From: Mesorhizobium sp. LHD-90
GTDB lineage: Bacteria; Pseudomonadota; Alphaproteobacteria; Rhizobiales; Rhizobiaceae
Direction: 5' to 3'
DNA: 64,000 bases
Assembly: GCF_030929505.1 (NCBI RefSeq)
Contig: NZ_JAVFVV010000014.1
Coordinates: 62,001 to 126,000, forward strand
The notes beneath the pieces are model-generated. The model made no database searches and was not told the DNA's origin. It saw only the letters and a list, made by a program, of their open reading frames with translations. Of this stretch, positions 48,745-57,207 are shown piece after piece. The position numbers and the translations under genes were made by a program. Position 1 is the stretch's first letter; every line of letters starts with the position of its first letter.

Positions 48745-49893
48745 CTATCCGTCGCGAGGCTGCGGAAGGACGGCATTCGTCGTTTGTCGCTCCGATCTTT
48801 TGCGGACCCGGATTTCGATCCGCCGCCTCGCTTTCACATCCCCAGACTGTACCCCGTCGGTAAGCTGGTCTCCGGGAAGGATCAACTGGCCACCTGACAT
48901 GGGCAGGACAGTCAATTTCTGGCTTTTGATTTCGGGAAGGCTTTCTAGCAGTTCTGCGACCGAAATGGCGCGTGCGAGGCCGAGACCGGCGTTGTCGGCG
49001 GGATGCAGGGAGCCGACGGGCTTCTTGCCGTCCAGGACGGGCTTCAGTCCCTTGTCCATGTTGGATACGGATCCAGACATCGCCTGTTCGTCGGTGTGTC
49101 CGATCACTTCGATGATGTCGACACCGTATTCCTCGGCCGTGTTGGCGATCTCGGAGGCTTTCTCGCGCAGCTTGATCCTGAAATTGTCGGAGAGTTCCGC
49201 GCTGCCGACCTTGAAGTTGTAGCCCTCGAGTTCGCTCATGCTGATGATGGGCGGCCACCGGTGCGGGGTCGCATTCCCTTCCGCGGCCTTGTCCAGGGCT
49301 GCAGCCAATTCGGTGGCGGGGTCGGTCTTGTCGGCGAACCCCTTGTCGCGGAGGACGACCATGGAGGTGGCCATGGCTAGCGTCTGTTCGGCGGTTATTC
49401 CCTGCCCCGAGAGTTCCTTGACGGCAGGAACAAGCTTCTTGGCCGTTTCCATGTCTATGGCGTTTTCCTTCATGACCTTTGCCGCCGGAGCGTGCTCGAT
49501 GGCTTCCTCAACCGTCAGGCCGGATTCCTCGATCGCCGCGACGGCCTGCTTGGCGGAGACCAGTTCCCGCCATTGCTCGTCGGGCACCCTGCGGCCCGTA
49601 GACCGCTCCATCATGGTCTTGATCTCGGAGAGAAGGCGCTTGTGGTCCGCCTCCGCCCTTGCGGCCTTGGCTTCGGCCAGTGCCGCTTTCTTCTCCGCCG
49701 TCGTAAGCAGTACTATTGTTGTCTCCTTGGCCTTCAAGGCCTCTTCGGCTTCCTTCTTTTCTTTCGCGATGACCGCCCCAGCCGCCAGAAGGAGGCAGAA
49801 GACGAGCAGCAGCATCGTCTCGGCCATCGTGAGACCAAGGATCAAGCCGCGGCCGTAACCCTTGCGCTCGTAGTTGACGGAGGTGTCGCTCAT
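48745..49893 (-). CDS. OmpA/MotB-like (ZorB-like) membrane protein
   Basis: 382 residues. One TM helix near 15-38 (LTMAETMLLLVFCLLLAAG) is followed by a long charged coiled coil (40-90) and helical linkers. The C-terminal OmpA-like peptidoglycan-binding domain shows NFKVGSAELSDN, EVIGHTDEQ and LGLARAISVAELLESLP. The layout copies MotB and ZorB stators, but the TM segment carries Glu where MotB has its proton-carrying Asp. The domain has an insert of about 30 residues after GHTDE. The start overlaps the stop of the ZorA-like gene (ATGA). It would anchor a proton-driven complex to the cell wall (inference). Confidence 0.85.
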   Translation of the reverse strand: MSDTSVNYERKGYGRGLILGLTMAETMLLLVFCLLLAAGAVIAKEKKEAEEALKAKETTIVLLTTAEKKAALAEAKAARAEADHKRLLSEIKTMMERSTGRRVPDEQWRELVSAKQAVAAIEESGLTVEEAIEHAPAAKVMKENAIDMETAKKLVPAVKELSGQGITAEQTLAMATSMVVLRDKGFADKTDPATELAAALDKAAEGNATPHRWPPIISMSELEGYNFKVGSAELSDNFRIKLREKASEIANTAEEYGVDIIEVIGHTDEQAMSGSVSNMDKGLKPVLDGKKPVGSLHPADNAGLGLARAISVAELLESLPEIKSQKLTVLPMSGGQLILPGDQLTDGVQSGDVKARRRIEIRVRKRSERQTTNAVLPQPRDG

Positions 49894-51107
49894 CGGCTTT
49901 TCCACCAACTGTGCCGCATTGGTTCTGCAGGCGCAGCCTGAGCCTGTTCGGCCGCGCTGGGCTGCAGTTTGGCAACGAGCTCGGCAACCAGTTCGTTGGT
50001 GTCCTGGCTCTGCTTCTGCACCACCCTGACCAGCGCTTCCGTTAGGCGCTGCTGGTTGGCCACGGCTTCGGCGGTCTTCTCGGCCGCAGCCGCAGCCTTC
50101 CCGGAGTTCTCCGCCACCACCTGCACGGCCTTAGAGGTGTTTTCGGCAATCCCCCGCACCGCATTGTCGATGTCGATCATTCGCGACTGCTGTTCCACCG
50201 ATGCCGTCTCGGTCTTGACCGCATATTGGGCGACCGCATTGCCGAGGGCCTTCACCATGGGCGCGAGATCGTTCTTCAGGACCTCGTCCGGCACCACTAC
50301 CCGTTCCAGCTTGGCCGCGACGGCATCCGCCTGCTCGCCCAGACGGTTGACCGAGGACGACATTGAGTAATTCGCCTTCCCCAGGAGTTCTCCCGCCGTT
50401 TCGACCTTTTTGGAGATGGCAGAGAATTGCCCTTCAATCTGGTCGAAGTTGCCCTGCATGGCCTCGCCGAGCTTTGCCGACGCCTCTTGCACGGGCTTGA
50501 TTGCTTCCATGGCCATCGTGTCGAGGATTTTCCTGATGTGCTCCCCGTTGCGCTCGGCCTGCTTGGCGATTTCGTCGAAGCCTTCCTCCAGCATCTGGTT
50601 GCTCACACGGCGGAAGTCGGCGAATTCCCTCGTAACGTTTTCCATTTCCGCGCGGACGCGTCTGGTCATGTCCGCAAGTTCATGGCGGGCCGACCTTTCG
50701 ATGTCTGCCGGGTCGCGCCTCATCTGGTTGTACAGGATCCTAAGGGCGATGCCCGCGATCGTGGACGTGACCGCGATGCCGAAGTTGCTCACGACCAATT
50801 CCGTCGAGCCGTCGGAGCCGAACAGGTAGAGCGAGACGCCGAGGCTCGTCAGCGTATACAGAAAGCCCATGTAATAGAGGTTGTCGCCAGTCTGCTCGTC
50901 ATGCAGCCGCAGCTTCCCCGTAAACATGGACAGGGTCAGGTAGGCAACCATCAGGAGGATCGGGACTGTCATGGACAGGAAGGGATTTACCTGCAAGATC
51001 AGTTTTGCGATCGCGATGAAAAAGCACCCGCCGATGATGAAGGCCGCGAAAACCGCGGTCGGCAGATGGGGATGGGACAGAAATCTCCGCGGTTTCTTTG
51101 ATCTCAT
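49890..51107 (-). CDS. MotA/ExbB/ZorA-like channel protein with long coiled-coil tail
   Basis: 405 residues. Four TM helices lie within residues 15-130, and the last (NFGIAVTSTIAGIALRILYN) matches the T-x-x-G then YN ending of ExbB/TolQ/MotA helices. From about 135 to 390 the chain is a near-continuous amphipathic coiled coil, as in the cytoplasmic tail of ZorA but shorter. The start MRSKKPRRF overlaps the upstream stop (ATGA); a 25-codon extension upstream is unlikely. With the OmpA-like partner it should form a 5:2-type stator (inference from the family). Confidence 0.82.
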   Translation of the reverse strand: MRSKKPRRFLSHPHLPTAVFAAFIIGGCFFIAIAKLILQVNPFLSMTVPILLMVAYLTLSMFTGKLRLHDEQTGDNLYYMGFLYTLTSLGVSLYLFGSDGSTELVVSNFGIAVTSTIAGIALRILYNQMRRDPADIERSARHELADMTRRVRAEMENVTREFADFRRVSNQMLEEGFDEIAKQAERNGEHIRKILDTMAMEAIKPVQEASAKLGEAMQGNFDQIEGQFSAISKKVETAGELLGKANYSMSSSVNRLGEQADAVAAKLERVVVPDEVLKNDLAPMVKALGNAVAQYAVKTETASVEQQSRMIDIDNAVRGIAENTSKAVQVVAENSGKAAAAAEKTAEAVANQQRLTEALVRVVQKQSQDTNELVAELVAKLQPSAAEQAQAAPAEPMRHSWWKSR

Positions 51108-51940
51108 TCGTCGGTCCCCGCCAGGTTGAGGCCTGCCAGCCTGATAACGCTTACAAAGTTGCCGTCCTGCCGCTCCACCCACTGTTTCCAGAACTCTGCA
51201 TGGTCCGCTGCATCGAACTTCCTGTCGGGCCGCTCGATATAGAACAACGAGACGTCCACGTCGGCGAGCGGTGTCCGGTACTCCTTGGCAGCAAGACTCC
51301 CAAGGTATTTTTCGTAATCGGGTCCCGATTTATATTGGGAATAGAGGTCCGTGTGCTCGATCATGTCGGAGGCTAAAAACAGCCTGTTCGGCCGCCCGGC
51401 TCCGAGTTCGCCATCAAAGACTGTGAGTTTCACCTTCTGAATCGCAGCCATGATTGGCGACTGCGCTGCCTCCGTCCCGTTGGCGATCGTGTCGGGCAGC
51501 TTGTCGAGCGGTTCGTCAAACGCCTCTTCCCACTTTCTCCGTTTCATTTCCGGGTTGCCTGTCCAGTTGTCGACATCGGAGCCGTTGCCCGGATTGCAGC
51601 CGTCGAACATGAGCGGGATTTCGCCCGGCGTTCCCGTCAGGCTGACCACCCTCAGGTACTCTCCCTTCCCGACACTGTCGACGATGCCCCTGAACTGGTT
51701 CTTTAGGTCGGTCAACGTCGTGGGCGAGATCGGATCAGTCGCATCGAAGATGACAACCGTGGCGCTGGTCGCGCCTGTTGCGGGGCAGTTGGTGCCCTCC
51801 ACGAGTACGGTGTCGTCTGTCCGGGACCACATCCAGCCGAAGCCAGCCATCATCCCAAGGGACAGCAACCCCAGGACACTTGCCCCCAATATCGTGCCGA
51901 TGTTGGTTTTCTTCTTTTTTCTGCCGTAGCGCCTAGCCAT
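51104..51940 (-). CDS. Membrane-anchored von Willebrand A-like protein
   Basis: 278 residues. A basic N-terminus MARRYGRKKKK precedes one TM helix (IGTILGASVLGLLSLGMM, 14-36); the rest is extracytoplasmic. VVIFDATDPIS resembles a MIDAS-like first strand, and NRLFLASDMIEHTDLYS the later VWA strand. The metal site is not canonical (DxTxxxS). Overlaps the next gene by four bases and the preceding one by eight. A sensing or scaffold role in a wall-anchored complex is possible. No such gene belongs to the known Zorya types. Confidence 0.72.
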   Translation of the reverse strand: MARRYGRKKKKTNIGTILGASVLGLLSLGMMAGFGWMWSRTDDTVLVEGTNCPATGATSATVVIFDATDPISPTTLTDLKNQFRGIVDSVGKGEYLRVVSLTGTPGEIPLMFDGCNPGNGSDVDNWTGNPEMKRRKWEEAFDEPLDKLPDTIANGTEAAQSPIMAAIQKVKLTVFDGELGAGRPNRLFLASDMIEHTDLYSQYKSGPDYEKYLGSLAAKEYRTPLADVDVSLFYIERPDRKFDAADHAEFWKQWVERQDGNFVSVIRLAGLNLAGTDE

Positions 51941-53435
51941 CGATCTTGTCCGGGTGAAGCCTATCGAGTTCCTGATATGCCGCGATGCCGTTTTCGCACT
52001 CCTTGCCGATCAGGCGGACCTGTTCGTTGAGGCGTGCCTGCGCATCCCGGATGGATGCTGACAACTCCTTGTCGCCCCATTCCCCGTCCGACGTGATCTT
52101 TGGTTTGATCCTGGCGAGGTTGAATATGTTGGAGAAGTATTTCGGGACCGTGGCGGGGTCTTTCCGCGCTTGCACATTGGCTTCGCGGTATTTAGCCAGA
52201 AGCTGGTTGCAGGCCCTATCGAGCTGGTCCTGGTGCTGTGCGAAAAGCGTGACCAGCTTCGCCCTGTGCTCGACGATCGCGCGGTGTTCCCTTTGTCTCG
52301 CCCCGAGACCCTTGATGATTTCCTCGACCTTGCTGTTGTGCTCGTCGCGGACATCCTGGAGCCTCTCGATGAGTTCTCCTTTCCCGTCCTTGTAGTTCTC
52401 CCTTGCGGCGTTGCGCCTTTTTTCGACGCCGGCGTAGCCGGGATAAGGGTCGAGGACGAACCACCCGTCGATGAATGCAATGACCGAGAACAGGAGGCCT
52501 ATCATGAAGAGCAGCCACGATTTGATGTCCGTCAGTCCGGCCGGCGCCGCGATCATGTTGCTGACGGCAAGGTTGCCGGCCCCTTCGGCGAGCGTTCCGC
52601 TGACTTCCCGGTAATGGGCCAGTGCAAGGTTGATTGCGACAGCCAGTGCTCCGTAAGTGGTTAGCAAGGTGGCCCCGATCCCTTTGGCGAATACGGATCG
52701 GTGGACGACGAGCTTGGCGCAGAAAATTGCTGCCAGCAAAGCGATGCCGATGTTTACGAAGGAGAATGCCGCAGCCTCAATGATGCCACCGAAGAAACCC
52801 TGCTGGTTCCCCTTGGCAAGGAAACTGCCGTTCATCGCGGTTTCAATAAGGAAAAGGAGCACCAGCAAGGAAACCCTGAACAGGTGCGCGCCGCCTTCAG
52901 GCATTCGGGCGGCCCGGATTAGCTTATGCTTTTCCTTGAACCAGGAATGTTCGCGCTCCGCATCGTTCAGCGCCCTTCTCAGACCGTGCAGCTCATCGAC
53001 GCCGACTGCCACTTCCGCCTTGAAATCCGACACGCTGGACGAGTTCGCCAGGTTGATTAGTCCGAACTGGTCTTCGAAGTCCAGGCTTGCCAGCCGTCCC
53101 GCAAACAGCTGCAGGCTGTCCTCGAGATTGTGCTGGGCGGCCTTCTTTTCGTCCTCGATTCTCTCGGTTACGGTGAGTTCGACGTCGTCGTATGACTTGG
53201 CGGATTTCGGCGGCAGGTCCTGCGCGCCGCGTTTCTTGCCTTCCTCGACAAGCTCGAGGTCTTTCGCCACCTTGTCGACGTTTAGGCTCGAGAACACTTG
53301 TGTTCCGGACCTGAAATCATGGTTTGCCTCAAGGAATTTGTCCCTGAGCTTGTTCAAGCTCTCAAATCTTTTTGACAAATGCTCACCCGCGAGTTTTTTG
53401 TTGGAGTTTCCAGAGGCTGCCGCGTCAAGCGGCAT
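51933..53435 (-). CDS. Four-TM coiled-coil membrane protein, first of the motor-like operon
   Basis: 500 residues from MPLDAAASGNSNKKLAGEHL. A helical, charged 180-residue N-terminus is followed by TM helices near 185-206, 218-243, 252-276 and 305-328 and then a long coiled coil (335-440). The start lies nine bases after the thermonuclease stop with an AGGAA site, so the two could share a transcript. The frame is open further upstream but there reads opposite-phase thermonuclease sequence. No family is recognised. Its eight-base overlap with the VWA-like gene ties it to the complex. Confidence 0.75.
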   Translation of the reverse strand: MPLDAAASGNSNKKLAGEHLSKRFESLNKLRDKFLEANHDFRSGTQVFSSLNVDKVAKDLELVEEGKKRGAQDLPPKSAKSYDDVELTVTERIEDEKKAAQHNLEDSLQLFAGRLASLDFEDQFGLINLANSSSVSDFKAEVAVGVDELHGLRRALNDAEREHSWFKEKHKLIRAARMPEGGAHLFRVSLLVLLFLIETAMNGSFLAKGNQQGFFGGIIEAAAFSFVNIGIALLAAIFCAKLVVHRSVFAKGIGATLLTTYGALAVAINLALAHYREVSGTLAEGAGNLAVSNMIAAPAGLTDIKSWLLFMIGLLFSVIAFIDGWFVLDPYPGYAGVEKRRNAARENYKDGKGELIERLQDVRDEHNSKVEEIIKGLGARQREHRAIVEHRAKLVTLFAQHQDQLDRACNQLLAKYREANVQARKDPATVPKYFSNIFNLARIKPKITSDGEWGDKELSASIRDAQARLNEQVRLIGKECENGIAAYQELDRLHPDKIDG

Positions 53436-53443
53436 TTCGGTTC

Positions 53444-54190
53444 CTATCGGGCTGCAGGACGCCAGCCTGCGGATACCGCCTCGTCCGCGGTGCAAAACCA
53501 CCGCTCGCCCTTGTTTTCGGAGATCCCCGTCCGGGCATAATGTTCTTGTCCGGGAACATGGTAGATGCGTTCGCCACTGGCGGAGATGTTGCCCTTGATC
53601 CTGCAGCCGCCGCCATCCTGGGCGGACAGTGGCACAGCGGCGGCAGGCACACGCTTGTTTGCGCGCCAGTCCCAAGGGTTCTCGAAAGAACCGGACCACA
53701 AGCCGGAATTCCTGGACCTCGCGTCTTCCTGCAGTTTCGCGTAGGCTCCGCCGCTGTAGCGCTCCCAATCGAGGGCAAAGCCGTTCAAGACGAGCCATTC
53801 CTGGACACTTGTACCGTCCGCACGGTAGCAGTTGCCTACGAAGCGGCCGTGGCGGTCGCGCTCGACAAGTTCGCAGGTGGTGGGCGTCGATTGCCCGAGG
53901 AAGTCAGCGAGAGCATTTGCCGACATGGATCCGCAGCGGTATTTCCTGCCCCCTGCATCCAGGCAAAGCTGCGAGGATTCCGGAGCGTCGACCCCGTTGA
54001 AGCGGATGCGTTCCCCATGGATTTCGATTGTGTCGCCATCGACGACGGATGCGCGCCCGGCAATACTTCCCACACGTTGGGGCAAGGTCTCAGCATGTGC
54101 GTTGCTAGACGACGTTGCTGTTGCCAACAGGACTGCTAGAACACAACGCACAATTCGATTGCGAGCCGAAAACAATTCGGCGAATTCCAT
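53444..54190 (-). CDS. Secreted thermonuclease (SNase) with C-terminal sunset-type domain
   Basis: 248 residues. The N-terminus has a signal peptide (CVLAVLLATATSSSNAHA). The SNase fold shows VVDGDTIEIHGERIRFNGVD with APES, ERDRHGRFVGNCY and a NSGLWSGSFENPWDWR end, with Asp, Arg and Glu catalytic residues in place. The last 55 residues (CRIKGNISASGERIYHVPG, RWFCTADEAVSAGWR) are a Cys-containing sunset-type domain that often ends secreted nucleases. The start MEFAELFSARNR is chosen after a G-rich site; a longer frame joins a secretion-ATPase fragment. It may degrade incoming DNA outside the membrane (inference). Confidence 0.9.
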   Translation of the reverse strand: MEFAELFSARNRIVRCVLAVLLATATSSSNAHAETLPQRVGSIAGRASVVDGDTIEIHGERIRFNGVDAPESSQLCLDAGGRKYRCGSMSANALADFLGQSTPTTCELVERDRHGRFVGNCYRADGTSVQEWLVLNGFALDWERYSGGAYAKLQEDARSRNSGLWSGSFENPWDWRANKRVPAAAVPLSAQDGGGCRIKGNISASGERIYHVPGQEHYARTGISENKGERWFCTADEAVSAGWRPAAR

Positions 54191-54284
54191 TAAAGCCCCC
54201 CGCAGGACCTGACCACGTTCCCCATAGACGAGCATCGATGATCCTACGATCCAGTTAGGCCGATTGACTTGCCGGTACAAGAGC

Positions 54285-54415
54285 GAGCCGGTGAGGCCCA
54301 GGAGGTTGATCACGCCGGAAAGGACGCCGACACCAAGCAGCGCGCCGGTGCACTGCCGGAACGCTGTCCTCAGTTCATTGCCCTTCGTCACAGCGGCGAA
54401 TGCCGGTTCTGCCAT
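54285..54415 (-). pseudogene. N-terminal fragment of a type I secretion ABC permease/ATPase
   Basis: The frame MAEPAFAAVTKGNELRTAFR continues QCTGALLGVGVLSGVINLLG and LTGSLLYRQV. This is the first TM helix of PrtD/HasD-type exporters, whose native sequence goes on to YDRVLPS. The match ends at about 54285 and the frame then runs on into the thermonuclease leader. The fusion is a rearrangement junction, not a working exporter. Confidence 0.75.
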
Positions 54416-55204
54416 GTCTGTTCCCTGGTCATGCATCGCCACGAACCGACATCGAGTCAGGGCTGGGATGCTTGGATATTTTTGGAATGCCGGCGACCTG
54501 TCAGGCTGTCGCGTCGGCGCCTAAATCGGAAGGATCGCTCATCATTGCAAGGTCGTGGCAGCTACCCTGGCTTGCACCTGAGCCATTTGGCGGCAAACAA
54601 CAAGTTTCTGGCAGTGGAACGCAACTCAGAATCAGCGAAAATTGTGCGATCGAGCAGAAGCATCGTGCAACCCGCGAGTGGCAGGGGCCCGCTGTAACAA
54701 AGGCGCGAGAACGTACTCCCGTCGGCAAGTTGGCCGTGTGACGTGATGCGTCCTACGTGCCTGCACTATTGGTACTATGCGGTATTGCTCGGTTATGCCG
54801 AAGTCTTGCTATCTACCGCCACGGACGCAGGAGTGGGGGGAAGGTATGCTCGGTGGCTCGCCTTTAGATCCATTTTGTGGCGCGTCGCACGCTTGCGGTG
54901 ACGTGAAGCCCGACTGCAAGCCCAAGAACACACGATCTGAGCATCGCACAACGGTCTTTCGGAAGTTCGGAAGCGACCCGACGTATCGCGCAGAAGTGCA
55001 CCAGCCACCACGATGGATCGTAGGAATTGCGACATCCGGGCTTGCCGTCAGGGCTGGTCGGCGTTCAGCCATAACGCGAAAATGAACTACACGACGAATA
55101 GGACGCCGCGGATGATCGTCATCCAGATAGGCTGTTCGTTGCTGGGCGGCTGCTGCCATCGCGCGCAAAGTTCGTGATACCCGGCGCAATAAAGCTGTTG
55201 GTAG
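54416..55204. other. 789-bp stretch without a supportable gene
   Basis: Several overlapping frames of 75-140 codons exist on both strands, but none has a good ribosome site, consistent codon use or a known motif. The composition is uneven, so this is probably scarred intergenic DNA between the motor-like operon and the small exported proteins. Confidence 0.5.
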
Positions 55205-55429
55205 TCACTCGCACCCCACGCCGTTGCCGTCGCGATCGAGCTCATAAATATCGCTGCCTATAACGCGCACCGGACCCTGTACATAGGCCGGCCCGTTGCC
55301 ACTGCCGGACGCGCAATCGACATCTGAGGCGACCGGCACGCAGGGATCGTAGTTCGGATCGCAAGTGTCTGACGCGGCATAAGCGGTCAAAGAGAGCACC
55401 ACGATAAGCGCGAGCGCGACTTTCTTCAT
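55205..55429 (-). CDS. Small exported Excalibur-type protein
   Basis: 74 residues. A Sec signal (MKKVALALIVVLSLTAYA) is followed by a Cys-rich segment (CDPNYDPCVP, DVDCASGSGNGP) and a C-terminal DRDGNGVGCE, the calcium-binding Excalibur signature. An AAGGAAAGCTGA stretch upstream contains the ribosome site. Excalibur domains occur in cell-surface proteins and beside thermonuclease domains; a thermonuclease gene lies 1 kb downstream. Confidence 0.88.
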   Translation of the reverse strand: MKKVALALIVVLSLTAYAASDTCDPNYDPCVPVASDVDCASGSGNGPAYVQGPVRVIGSDIYELDRDGNGVGCE

Positions 55430-55482
55430 TTCAGCTTTCCTTTTGAGGATGTGGTTTTGCGTGCCAGTCCAACGCGCAGGAT

Positions 55483-55815
55483 TTATTCGCAGGCCGATGG
55501 TGTTCTCTGGCAGATCGCGCCAGTTGCAAAAGTCTTGGTCGGATCGACCTGTTTTACCTTGCCATTCTTGGTAACGACTGTGCTAACGCCCTTCGGTTTG
55601 CGCACGTTCTTCCAACCCTGAATGGTCATGCACTTCTGCTTGACGATGGAAGTGCGGATTGCGTTTCCAATTGCGGTGCCGATCGCAGCTCCAGCAACGA
55701 ATCTCGACGAGCCTATGGCAAAGCTCCCAGTTTGGGCGCCAGTGCCGGACCAGGCGATGCGAGAGTTTCGGTTCTGTGCACAAGGGGTGCACCCGCGCGG
55801 CCGTTGAGCTTTCAT
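55483..55815 (-). CDS. Hypothetical glycine-zipper-like envelope protein, N-terminus doubtful
   Basis: The convincing part is VAGAAIGTAIGNAIRTS, a glycine-zipper motif, followed by KQKCMTIQGWKNVRKPKG, as in small outer-membrane-associated proteins. The first 35 residues (Arg/Cys-rich, no signal peptide) look out of frame, so the true N-terminus may be lost through a frameshift. No function is proposed. Confidence 0.5.
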   Translation of the reverse strand: MKAQRPRGCTPCAQNRNSRIAWSGTGAQTGSFAIGSSRFVAGAAIGTAIGNAIRTSIVKQKCMTIQGWKNVRKPKGVSTVVTKNGKVKQVDPTKTFATGAICQRTPSACE

Positions 55816-56084
55816 TTGGGTTACCGAGGGTCATCGAGCTGAGCGTTCGGTCCCGGAACGGTCGCGGCGCTGTCAGTTCGAGAAATTTGATGCCCGGTGA
55901 AAATACCGCTGAGGGTAACGCATCTCACCGAGCATCTGCGCAAGTGACCCCCGCCAAGACTGCGCGGATGGAGCTATGCCTGATTGATTTTCGTGGATCT
56001 TGCGTGGCAATGCCGAAAACTTGCTCCCAGCCGCCAAAAGTCTATAAGTTGAAATTGATATCTGGTCCTTAGCGGATAACGCCG

Positions 56085-57146
56085 GTGAACAAACGGGAAG
56101 GATCAGTGCTTGAGAGCTTGGTCGCCACGCCAACGGCAATGGGCCTAGCCAGTCGCTTGGCGGTTGCTCATCTTGAGCGTCGAGGCATAAACCCCGGCCC
56201 TTTGTTAAGGCAGGCAGGCCTTTCTCCTACCGCGCTGGCAGACCGCAATCGCATTCCGGTGATAAGCCAGATGGATTTCCTTGTGCTCGTGTCGCGTGCG
56301 GTTGCAGACGATTGGATCGGCCTCACTCTGGCTGCTGATTTCGACCTACGCGAAATGGGAATGCTCTACTACGTCGCCGCCTCATCCCATCGGTTTGGCG
56401 ACGCGCTCCAACGGTTGGAGCGCTACGCCCGGCTTGGTAACGAGGCGCTCGTCCCGCGGATCGCGAAAGGTTCCGTTTGCCGCATCGGGCTTGCCTACAC
56501 CGGCGTGCCCCGCCATTTGGATCGTCACCAGATGGAGTTCTTGGCGCTCGCATTTGTGCGGTTGGTCCGGCAACTTGTTGGCCAGAAAGTGATGCCGGTT
56601 GCCACAAGCTTTGTCCACCATCGATCCGGCGATCTGCGCGAGATGATGCGGCACTTCGGCGACGGTGTGGAGTTCGGCGCGTCCGTCGACGAAATATGCC
56701 TTGAACCTGCGCTGCTTGATGCTGCTCTTGTCGGTGAAGATCCATTTCTCAACGAACTGATGTTGAAAAGCTGCGAGGAGGCGATGGCGGGGCGATTGTC
56801 CAACGTGAGCCCTTTTCGCACGCTGGTGGAGAACACCATTGCGCCGCTACTTCCGCACGCTGAAGTTGGGGCAAAAACGGTTGCCCGGCGGTTGGGGCTG
56901 AGTGAGAGGACCTTTTCCCGTCGATTGAAAGCGGAAGGCCTCACCTTCGCGGAAATCCTTAACGATTTGCGCCGCGATCTCGCAGTGCGCCATCTGGAAG
57001 AGCGCAAGCTGCCGGTTTCACAGATCGCTTGGCTGCTCGGCTTTCATGGCCCAAGTGCTTTCAGTCATGCTTGTCGCCGGTGGACTGGTAAGAGCCCGAT
57101 AAATCTCCGTCGCGACTGTCTGACGAGCGCCGCGATGCCGGCCTGA
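56085..57146 (+). CDS. AraC-family transcriptional regulator (OruR/VirS-like)
   Basis: 353 residues from GTG (alternative ATG at 56139). The N-terminal 200 residues match the 'arabinose-binding' domain of OruR/VirS-type regulators (ERRGINPGPLLRQAGLSP, FDLREMGMLYYVAASS). The C-terminal double HTH is clear: AKTVARRLGLSERTFSRRLK and the signature IAWLLGFHGPSAFSHACRRW. The regulated genes are not obvious: an IS5 chimera follows and no divergent operon precedes it, so it is probably cut off from its former neighbours. Confidence 0.93.
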   Translation: MNKREGSVLESLVATPTAMGLASRLAVAHLERRGINPGPLLRQAGLSPTALADRNRIPVISQMDFLVLVSRAVADDWIGLTLAADFDLREMGMLYYVAASSHRFGDALQRLERYARLGNEALVPRIAKGSVCRIGLAYTGVPRHLDRHQMEFLALAFVRLVRQLVGQKVMPVATSFVHHRSGDLREMMRHFGDGVEFGASVDEICLEPALLDAALVGEDPFLNELMLKSCEEAMAGRLSNVSPFRTLVENTIAPLLPHAEVGAKTVARRLGLSERTFSRRLKAEGLTFAEILNDLRRDLAVRHLEERKLPVSQIAWLLGFHGPSAFSHACRRWTGKSPINLRRDCLTSAAMPA

Positions 57147-57207
57147 AGCGCAGATGCTTCCGTGTTGGCGGCTCCTCGCGCCGCACCCTTGAGGGAGTAG
57201 AGCCGCA

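Noticed and set aside
48745-53435. Calling the motor-like operon a standard Zorya
   Set aside because: ZorC, ZorD and ZorE are absent and two unrelated membrane proteins take their place.
54777-55189. Overlapping frames of about 100-127 codons on both strands
   Set aside because: No ribosome site, no motif and frames open on both strands at once; not supportable as genes.
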